Source of the DNA: Bacteroidota bacterium | GTDB taxonomy: Bacteria; Bacteroidota; Bacteroidia; Bacteroidales; GCA-2748055 | Reading direction: 5' to 3' | Length of the DNA: 11,437 nucleotides | Assembly (NCBI GenBank): GCA_030592605.1 | Contig: JAUVIT010000019.1 | Coordinates: 1 to 11,437, forward strand | Part shown: in pieces, positions 1 through 5,982 of the stretch | Layout: each line of letters opens with the position of its first letter | Numbering within the stretch: position 1 is the first letter of the stretch | Position numbers and translations under genes: made by a program | The notes under the pieces: generated by a model | The model's input: the letters and a program-made list of their open reading frames with translations, nothing else | The model's database searches: none | Told to the model about the DNA's origin: nothing

Positions 1-1
1 T

Positions 2-1069
2 GTAATCACCGTGGAAGGTGAGGGAATGATTGATGCCATAGATGAGTTTGAGGAGAATATCGGAACCATTAAACACCATTTCAATCTCTTTTACAAGGAG
101 TTTCTTATGGGAAGGGGGACCAGTGCCGGTGGAAAAAGGTTCCTGAGACAGAGTCAGCTAATCAAATATGTGCAGAAAAGGTTTAAAACACTGGATATAG
201 AAGCCTGGTCGGCCAGCATGGATGAATTTGAAGTGCTGGATCTGAGGTGCACATTCACAAGCGATGATCAAAGCCTTTCTGTCCCATCAGAAAAACAGCT
301 GAACAAGATACTTAAGGAGATCGATCAGTCGAAACCATCTGAAGTAGGCTGTGGTGCATGTGGATATGCAAGCTGTACCGACTTCGCCATTGCCATTGCT
401 CAGGGTCTGGCCATTCCGGAGATGTGCAACACCTATGCATCCAGGAACAGGCAGGATCATATCCATTCGCTGAAGATCAGCAATGAGAAACTCGCACAGG
501 CCCAGGACCTACTTAAAAAATCGGAACGGCTTGCTCAAAAAGAGAAGGAGGCCGCCAGGGAAGCCTCTGAAATAGTCCGCCGCATGCTCCATAAACTACC
601 TTCCATGGTGGTTATATGTGATATGAATCTGAAGATTATTCAGACCAATAACAGTTTTATTTCTATGCTTGGAGAGGATGCCAAAGAGATCAATGAGGTG
701 GTACCCGGACTGGCCGGTGCCGATTTGAAGACCCTCCTTCCCTACAATTTTTACAACCTATTTACCTATGTGCTTGCTCAAAATGAATCCATTACAAACA
801 GAGATATTCATCACGAAGGCAAGATGCTGAATGTAAGTGTATTTGTCATCGAAAAAGATAAGATTGTAGGAGCGGTGATCCGGGATATGTCGGCCCCCGA
901 GGTGCAAAAAGAGGAAGTGGTAAAACGACTTAACGAAGTGATTGACAAGAACCTGGGCCTTGCACAGCAGATTGGCTTTATACTGGGTGAAGGGACTTCA
1001 GAAGCTGAGAGGATGCTCAATTCAATTATTGAATCGTATAAGCCCGGGAAGGACCTGAAAGATAAATGA
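2..1069 (+). CDS. [FeFe]-hydrogenase-like sensor with 4Fe-4S and PAS domains (HydS/group C type), 5' end outside window
   Basis: The frame is open from base 2, so the protein starts upstream; the GTG at 11 is unlikely to be the real start. Residues below are counted from that GTG. Residues 1-60 resemble the end of the hydrogenase large-subunit C-terminal domain (a VEGEGMIDAIDEFEENIG-like stretch, then HHF and an MGRGTS-like turn). Next is a 4Fe-4S domain of the C-x2-C-x4-C-x16-C type (C114, C117, C122, C139), then a charged coiled coil at about 150-190 and a PAS-like domain at about 190-290. This order matches the sensory, group C [FeFe]-hydrogenases, which are known to sit beside PP2C-type phosphatases, as here. 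A sensing rather than catalytic role is inferred. Oddity: there is no cysteine at the expected L3 position of the H-cluster site (residues 23-36). It should be cytoplasmic. The catalytic N-terminal domains cannot be seen. Confidence 0.75.
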   Translation, partial: VITVEGEGMIDAIDEFEENIGTIKHHFNLFYKEFLMGRGTSAGGKRFLRQSQLIKYVQKRFKTLDIEAWSASMDEFEVLDLRCTFTSDDQSLSVPSEKQLNKILKEIDQSKPSEVGCGACGYASCTDFAIAIAQGLAIPEMCNTYASRNRQDHIHSLKISNEKLAQAQDLLKKSERLAQKEKEAAREASEIVRRMLHKLPSMVVICDMNLKIIQTNNSFISMLGEDAKEINEVVPGLAGADLKTLLPYNFYNLFTYVLAQNESITNRDIHHEGKMLNVSVFVIEKDKIVGAVIRDMSAPEVQKEEVVKRLNEVIDKNLGLAQQIGFILGEGTSEAERMLNSIIESYKPGKDLKDK

Positions 1070-2250
1070 GTGGTAAGTTTTATATCGAGGCCGCATGCAA
1101 TCAGCGCAACTTCGGCAATGAGCGTATTTGCGGAGATGTGTTTCTCAGCCGTAAGGTAAAAGAGGAAAACCGCACCATTGTGATCCTGTCCGATGGTATG
1201 GGGCATGGAGTTAAAGCCAATGTTCTGGCCACCTTAACGGCCACCATGGCTGTAAACTTCACCATAGAGCATAAGGCAGTAGAGAAAATTGCTGAGATCA
1301 TCATGAACACTCTGCCCGTATGCAGCGAACGCCAGATGAGCTATTCCACTTTTACAATCGTAGATATCGAGCACGACGGTCTCATCAATATCCTGGAGTT
1401 TGATAATCCCCAGACCATTATTCTGAGAGATAATAAACCCTTTGATCCGGGTTGGAAAATCCTGACACTGGAGAGTGAAAAAAATGGAGGCAAGGAGATC
1501 CTTTCCTGCCAGTTTGAACCCAGGAAAGAGGACAGGATCATCTTTTGCAGCGATGGCATCGCCCAGTCGGGACTGGGAACGGACAAGTATCCTCTGGGTT
1601 GGGGAAGAGACAATATGCAGGAGTATACCATAAAACTGGTTCAGAACAGTCCCAAGATATCGGCCTCCAAGCTGGCCTTGAAAATGGTGAACATGGCACA
1701 TCATAATGATGGCTACAGTTCCAAGGATGACACCAGCTGTGCCAGCATCTATTTTCGAAATCCCCGAAAGTTGATGATCATCACCGGTCCCCCCTATGAA
1801 GAGGAAAATGACCAGGAACTTGGTAATACAGTGAAGGCCTTCAAGGGGAAAAAAGTTGTGTGCGGGGCCACCACTGCAGATATCATTGCCCGTGAACTGA
1901 ATGTGGAAATAGAGGACAGCCTGGTGTTCGAAGATCCGGAGCTGCCACCTGTATCACATATGGAAGGGATAGATCTTGTTACCGAAGGCATTCTGACCAT
2001 CACAAAGGTAACCCGGATTCTCAAGGATTTTTCTCCTTCTTATACCTTGGGAAAGGGACCTGCCGACAGGATTGTAAAACTGGTTCAACAGAGCGATGAG
2101 ATCCATTTTATCATTGGAACACGCGTAAATATTGCCCACCAGGATCCAAACCTTCCCATCGACCTGGAAATTAGAAGAACAGTGGTGAAACGAATGGCCA
2201 GAATGCTGGAAGAGAAATTTCTGAAGGAGGTCACTATCAGGTATATCTGA
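1066..2250 (+). CDS. SpoIIE/PP2C-type serine phosphatase, partner of the hydrogenase-like sensor
   Basis: This is a 394-residue protein. Residues 1 to about 235 form a PP2C/SpoIIE-like metal-dependent phosphatase domain. The metal-binding acidic residues are visible as CGD (D24), the SDGMGHG motif (D43), a second SDG (D163) and the late DD pair (D221, D222) before TSC. Such enzymes remove phosphate from serine or threonine of partner proteins, classically anti-anti-sigma factors. The C-terminal region (about 236-394) is not part of the catalytic fold and I do not recognise it; it begins with a KLMIITGPP-like strand. The start ATG overlaps the sensor's stop codon (ATGA at 1066-1069), which implies translational coupling and a shared function. 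The inferred role is output of the redox sensor. The substrate is unknown, and no anti-sigma factor or STAS protein lies nearby. There is no signal peptide or membrane segment. Confidence 0.8.
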   Translation: MSGKFYIEAACNQRNFGNERICGDVFLSRKVKEENRTIVILSDGMGHGVKANVLATLTATMAVNFTIEHKAVEKIAEIIMNTLPVCSERQMSYSTFTIVDIEHDGLINILEFDNPQTIILRDNKPFDPGWKILTLESEKNGGKEILSCQFEPRKEDRIIFCSDGIAQSGLGTDKYPLGWGRDNMQEYTIKLVQNSPKISASKLALKMVNMAHHNDGYSSKDDTSCASIYFRNPRKLMIITGPPYEEENDQELGNTVKAFKGKKVVCGATTADIIARELNVEIEDSLVFEDPELPPVSHMEGIDLVTEGILTITKVTRILKDFSPSYTLGKGPADRIVKLVQQSDEIHFIIGTRVNIAHQDPNLPIDLEIRRTVVKRMARMLEEKFLKEVTIRYI

Positions 2251-2301
2251 GTTGATTTAAAGACTTTTTAAACAAATACCCCTTGCTGTGTGTATTATTT
2301 C

Positions 2302-2318
2302 TTGGCACGCTTATTGAC
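2302..2318 (+). promoter_or_regulatory. Sigma-54-like -24/-12 promoter upstream of lon
   Basis: TGGCACG at 2303-2309 matches the sigma-54 -24 element exactly. After four bases comes TTGA at 2314-2317, where the consensus is TTGC. The GG and the -12 G are at the standard spacing. One key base (C of the -12 GC) differs. Transcription would begin near 2328, giving a leader of about 70 bases before the lon start at 2399. I found no TAnnTTTG element in this gap. TTGACA also occurs here, but Bacteroidota housekeeping promoters do not use it. The call rests on the motif alone. Confidence 0.4.
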
Positions 2319-2330
2319 ATAAGGGTGAGA

Positions 2331-2354
2331 TCAGTTCCGGAAATGTGGAGCTGA
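2331..2354 (+). promoter_or_regulatory. Hairpin in the lon 5' leader
   Basis: TCAGTTCC (2331-2338) pairs with GGAGCTGA (2347-2354), giving eight base pairs including one G-T wobble around an eight-base loop. It begins only a few bases after the start of transcription predicted from the sigma-54-like element, and 44 bases before the lon ATG. It could stabilise the transcript 5' end or regulate it. It has no trailing T run, so it is not a terminator. Function is not shown by the sequence. Confidence 0.3.
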
Positions 2355-2398
2355 CAGATTGACTGAAGAAAGTGTACTAATTAGGAAGTGAGAAGCTG

Positions 2399-4810
2399 AT
2401 GATCCCTATTGACGAAGAAACTGAATATATCCCCTTACTCTCCCAAGAGGAAGAGGAAGATCTGAAAAATGTGAATATACCCGATGTGCTGCCGATTCTG
2501 CCATTGCGCAACACGGTGCTGTTCCCTGGAGTGGTGATCCCCATCACAGTAGGCAGGAATAAATCATTAAAGCTGGTTCAGGAGGTATATAAAAAAAATA
2601 AAATACTCGGTGCAATAGCTCAGAAAGATGGTACCATTGAGGATCCTGATCTTGATGATCTCTACCGAATCGGGACCGTGGCACAGATCCTGAAGATCCT
2701 GGAGATGCCCGATGGGTCTACTTCGGTGATTATCCAGGGAAGGAAACGGTTTAGACTCAATGATCTGCTTACTGAGAAACCATATCACGTTGCCAGAATT
2801 ACCCCGCTGGAGGATGATGAAGACGAACCTGCTGGTGAAGCCAAAGCTGTGGCAGCTGCACTGAAGGAGCTCTCCATCAAAATTATCAAGCTCTCTTCCA
2901 ATATCCCGACCGAAGCTACTTTTGCCGTTAAGAACATTGAGAGTCCCTCTTTCCTGGTCAACTTTCTGGCTTCTAATAGTGAACTTTCCCTGAAACAAAA
3001 ACAGGATCTGCTGGAAACCAACTCTGTGTCAAAGAGGGGATTCACCCTGCTGGAGAGTCTATCCAATGAGGTTCAGATGCTGGAACTTAAGAATGACATC
3101 CAGACCAAGGTAAAAAGCGACCTGGATCAGCAGCAAAGAGAATTCCTGCTGCACCAGCAGATGAAAACCATACAGGATGAGTTGGGTGGATCACCACAGG
3201 ACCAGGAAGTGCTTGACTTCAAAGAAAAAGGGAAAAAGAAAAAATGGAACAAGGAGGTGGCAGCTGCTTTTGAAAAAGAGCTTGACAAACTTCTTCGTTT
3301 GAATCCCGCCACCGGGGAATATTCTGTACAGGTCAACTATATTCAGACCCTGATTGAGCTTCCCTGGAACGAATACACCAAGGACAATTTTAATCTGAAA
3401 CGTGCCAGCCGGATTCTGGATAAGGATCATTTCGGACTGGAAAAAGTGAAGGACAGGATTCTGGAGCACCTTGCAGTGCTAAAGCTAAAAGGGGACCTGA
3501 AGTCACCCATCCTGTGTCTGGTGGGCCCCCCGGGTGTTGGGAAAACCTCCCTGGGTAAATCTATTGCATCGGCCCTGAACAGAAAATATGTCAGAATGTC
3601 ATTGGGCGGACTCCATGATGAGGCTGAAATCAGGGGCCACCGGAAAACCTATATAGGTGCCATGCCGGGAAGGGTGATTCAGAATCTGAAAAAGGTTAAG
3701 TCCTCAAATCCCGTATTTGTACTGGATGAAATAGACAAAGTGGGCAGAGGTGTCCAGGGCAATCCGGAATCTGCTCTTCTGGAAGTATTGGATCCGGAAC
3801 AGAACAGTGCCTTCCATGATAACTTCCTGGAGCTGGATTACGATCTTTCGAAGGTAATGTTTGTAGCCACAGCAAATACCACAGCAGGAATTAACCCTGC
3901 CCTACTCGACAGAATGGAGATTATCGATCTATCGGGCTATATAGTGGAGGAGAAGATCCAGATTGCAAAGAGACACCTTATACCAGACCAGATTGAAAAA
4001 CACGGATTAACACGCAAACAATTCTCAATCTCTTCTCAGGTACTGGAACAGATCATTGAAGGCTATACAAGGGAATCGGGTGTGAGGCAACTGGACAAAC
4101 AGATCGCCAAATTGGTGCGCGTTATGGCCAGACATATTGCCTTTGAAGAAAGTTATGATAGTAAACTCTCCGGTAAAAAAGCCGCCGAAGTTCTGGGACC
4201 ACCCCGGTTTATCCGGGACAAATATGATGGGAACAGACATGCAGGGGTGGTGACCGGACTGGCCTGGACGGCTACAGGTGGTGAGATCCTGTTTGTGGAG
4301 ACTTCCCTGAGCCAGGGGGAGGGAAAACTCACCCTGACAGGAAATCTGGGTGATGTAATGAAAGAGTCAGCTATCCTGGCCCTGGAGTATTTGAAATCTC
4401 ATGCTTCGAAATTCTCCCTCGATCCTGCAATCTTTAAAAAATACAATGTACACGTCCATGTCCCCGAAGGAGCCATTCCAAAGGATGGTCCCTCTGCCGG
4501 AGTTGCCATGATGACTTCCATCACCTCTGCTTTTACCCAGAGGAAGGTAAGGGGGAATTGCGCTATGACCGGGGAAATTACCCTCAGAGGGAAAGTGCTT
4601 CCAGTGGGGGGCATCAAGGAGAAAATCCTTGCCGCCAAAAGAGCAGGCATAACGGATATTGCCATCTCACTTGAGAATAGAAAAGATGTTGAGGAGATCA
4701 ATGAGATCTACAGGAAAGGATTGAATTTCAACTATGTGAATGACATATCAGGACTGATGGATTTTGTCCTTCTTCCCGATCTGGTTGATCAGGCAATGGA
4801 AATCGCTTAG
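2399..4810 (+). CDS. lon: ATP-dependent protease Lon (La)
   Basis: This is a full-length, 803-residue cytoplasmic LonA protease, which unfolds and degrades damaged and regulatory proteins using ATP. The N-terminal substrate-binding domain starts with the LPLRNTVLFPGV-like signature near residues 32-43. A coiled region follows at about 240-290. The AAA+ module has Walker A GPPGVGKT at 376-383 and Walker B DE at 443-444. The protease domain carries the catalytic dyad: S699 in PKDGPSAG, and K742 in GGIKEK (the second lysine, as in E. coli K722). No key residue is missing. The start ATG follows an AGGAAG-like ribosome site about ten bases upstream. The gene appears to be transcribed alone from the leader at 2251-2398, where a sigma-54-like promoter is visible. 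It converges with the genes on the minus strand, and its stop overlaps the end of the T9SS remnant. Confidence 0.98.
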   Translation: MIPIDEETEYIPLLSQEEEEDLKNVNIPDVLPILPLRNTVLFPGVVIPITVGRNKSLKLVQEVYKKNKILGAIAQKDGTIEDPDLDDLYRIGTVAQILKILEMPDGSTSVIIQGRKRFRLNDLLTEKPYHVARITPLEDDEDEPAGEAKAVAAALKELSIKIIKLSSNIPTEATFAVKNIESPSFLVNFLASNSELSLKQKQDLLETNSVSKRGFTLLESLSNEVQMLELKNDIQTKVKSDLDQQQREFLLHQQMKTIQDELGGSPQDQEVLDFKEKGKKKKWNKEVAAAFEKELDKLLRLNPATGEYSVQVNYIQTLIELPWNEYTKDNFNLKRASRILDKDHFGLEKVKDRILEHLAVLKLKGDLKSPILCLVGPPGVGKTSLGKSIASALNRKYVRMSLGGLHDEAEIRGHRKTYIGAMPGRVIQNLKKVKSSNPVFVLDEIDKVGRGVQGNPESALLEVLDPEQNSAFHDNFLELDYDLSKVMFVATANTTAGINPALLDRMEIIDLSGYIVEEKIQIAKRHLIPDQIEKHGLTRKQFSISSQVLEQIIEGYTRESGVRQLDKQIAKLVRVMARHIAFEESYDSKLSGKKAAEVLGPPRFIRDKYDGNRHAGVVTGLAWTATGGEILFVETSLSQGEGKLTLTGNLGDVMKESAILALEYLKSHASKFSLDPAIFKKYNVHVHVPEGAIPKDGPSAGVAMMTSITSAFTQRKVRGNCAMTGEITLRGKVLPVGGIKEKILAAKRAGITDIAISLENRKDVEEINEIYRKGLNFNYVNDISGLMDFVLLPDLVDQAMEIA

Positions 4811-4977
4811 CAAATTAAGAGCTTGGCGGTTTCAATGCCATGCGCTCTCTTGATTCTAACAAAGTATATGCCGCAGGGCAATCCTTTACCTTCCAGGTCA
4901 GAAATGGCAAAATTATCTTTCTCCCCGGATCTCAGTTTATAAACGGGCATCCCTTCAAGATTAAATACTTCTACCAT
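4807..4977 (-). pseudogene. Orphan T9SS C-terminal sorting-domain remnant
   Basis: The minus strand encodes 56 residues from the ATG at 4977, opening VEVFNLEG and continuing to LPCGIYFVRIK and a short basic tail. This is the second half of the type A sorting domain (Por secretion tail) found at the C-terminus of proteins exported by the Bacteroidota type IX secretion system, where consensus-like stretches are VEIFNxxGxxVY and LpsGiYfvri. The usual first half, with the YPNP-like motif, and any cargo domain are absent: an in-frame TAA lies four codons before the ATG and the other frames are also stopped. I read it as the 3' end of a lost secreted-protein gene. Its stop codon (4807-4809) overlaps the lon stop. 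A separate small functional protein is unlikely because a sorting signal alone has no cargo. Confidence 0.65.
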
Positions 4978-5118
4978 GGTTAATTCAGCTTAGGTTAAAG
5001 TTGACTCTATCACCCAACTAAAATATGGCTAGAAAGAGCCATTGCAAAGAGAATTCGGACTTATTGTGTGAACAGTGGGTTCTGAGCTTTGAACCACTAT
5101 TTATTCCGGATAAAGCGC
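4978..5118. other. Intergenic spacer without a gene
   Basis: AT-rich spacer between the T9SS remnant and the LytTR gene. All frames on the minus strand are interrupted by stops, so the missing part of the sorting-domain gene is not recognisable here. The only structure I see is the inverted repeat at 5074-5098. Confidence 0.5.
5074..5098 (-). terminator. Inverted repeat downstream of the LytTR gene, possible terminator
   Basis: AGTGGGTTC (5074-5082) and GAACCACT (5091-5098) form eight base pairs with one bulged base and an eight-base loop. It lies 20 bases beyond the LytTR stop codon, where a terminator would be expected. It has no U run on the minus strand, and on the plus strand only a short ATTTATT follows, so intrinsic termination is uncertain. 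Confidence 0.35.
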
Positions 5119-5874
5119 TTAGCGGGAAAATGTCGTTTCCAACATCTTGACCTTCTGAGCCGGGATTTTTATGCTGCATGTTTCGCCGGCATACTCAAGG
5201 GTACAAGAGCAGCTTTTTCGGTCAACTCTGCTCAGATATCTCAGATTTAGCAAATAGGACCGGCTGGCACGGAAAAATGATCTCCCTTCAAGAATCTCCT
5301 CAATGGCTCCCAGGTTCTGGGTAATGATTTCTGAGTTTCCTCGGGTCTGCTGTATACGGGTGTAATTGCCATCGGCCTGACAATAAACCACTTCCGAAGG
5401 ATCAATCAGGACATATCCCGATCGGGTATTTAGCTTGATTTTAGAGGGCCCATTGCCCCGCAATGCTTCCACCAGTATATTCAGATCCTGTTCCTGGACC
5501 GTTCTGCCCCTCAATCGAAATCGCTCGATGGCAGAGTCCAGTTCTTCCTGATGAACAGGTTTCAGAATATAATCAAAAACCGAATTCCGGATGGCCTGAA
5601 TGGCATAGTGTTCAAAAGCAGTGACGAAAATTATTCCCGGATCTTTACCCGAAAGGTGTACCTGTTCAATAAAGTGAAATCCATCCTTCTCAGGCATCTG
5701 TATATCCAGGAGTACCAGGTGCGGATGCTCTTTTTGCATCAGTTTTACTGCCTCATCCACTGTACCGGCAGCACCAACAACCTTAACTCCCTTCTTCCCA
5801 AGCAACATGTACTTGAGCAGCTCCCGGGCCTCAGGTTCATCATCAACCAGCAGTATTTTCAACACCTCTTCCAT
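5119..5874 (-). CDS. LytTR-family response regulator
   Basis: This is a 251-residue two-component regulator. The receiver domain (about 1-122) has the acidic pocket DDE at 11-13, the phosphoacceptor D57 in LLDIQMP, T85 and K105 in ILKP. A linker leads to a LytTR DNA-binding domain at about 145-248 (KIKLNTRSGYVLI, then EVVYCQADGNYT, then FFRASRSYLLN). It should bind DNA as a dimer when phosphorylated by a sensor kinase, usually of the LytS/YehU type in this phylum; no kinase is present in the window. I chose the ATG at 5874 because the receiver fold starts directly after it. The frame stays open for 28 more codons upstream, but that stretch looks non-conserved. No clear Shine-Dalgarno precedes the start. 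The gene is divergent from the transporter, with 108 bases between the starts, which makes that gene a possible target; this is inference. Confidence 0.93.
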   Translation of the reverse strand: MEEVLKILLVDDEPEARELLKYMLLGKKGVKVVGAAGTVDEAVKLMQKEHPHLVLLDIQMPEKDGFHFIEQVHLSGKDPGIIFVTAFEHYAIQAIRNSVFDYILKPVHQEELDSAIERFRLRGRTVQEQDLNILVEALRGNGPSKIKLNTRSGYVLIDPSEVVYCQADGNYTRIQQTRGNSEIITQNLGAIEEILEGRSFFRASRSYLLNLRYLSRVDRKSCSCTLEYAGETCSIKIPAQKVKMLETTFSR

Positions 5875-5982
5875 GGCATGAAAGGAATCACATATCTTTT
5901 CAGTGCGCAAGTTAAAAAAATCCGCGAAGGACAAAAAACGGGGCCAAGCTAAGGGCATTCCAGATTTTTTTAGTAACCTTCC

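Noticed and set aside
11..13. GTG at 11 as the start of the hydrogenase-like sensor
   Set aside because: The frame is open to the window edge and the sequence before and after it matches the interior of the hydrogenase domain, so the protein must begin upstream.
1234..1704. 156-residue minus-strand open frame opposite the phosphatase
   Set aside because: Antisense shadow of a gene with clear catalytic motifs; composition is not protein-like.
2255..2272. TTTAAA-TTTAAA pairing after the phosphatase as a terminator
   Set aside because: An all-AT six-base stem is too weak and there is no following T run.
4819..4847. GAGC-TGGC / GCCA-GCTC hairpin as a lon terminator
   Set aside because: The stem is interrupted by unpaired bases on both sides and only a mixed TCTTGATT stretch follows; the bases are also explained by the sorting-domain remnant.
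5908..5935. Minus-strand TTTTTTG and TAACTTG as a LytTR promoter
   Set aside because: The -7 match is incomplete and the spacing is two bases short; too weak to annotate.
5551..5952. 133-residue plus-strand open frame opposite the LytTR gene
   Set aside because: It lies wholly antisense to a well-supported gene and shows no recognisable domain.
5875..5958. Extended N-terminus of the LytTR regulator (28 extra residues)
   Set aside because: The extension does not resemble receiver domains and would run through the divergent control region; the fold begins right after ATG 5874.
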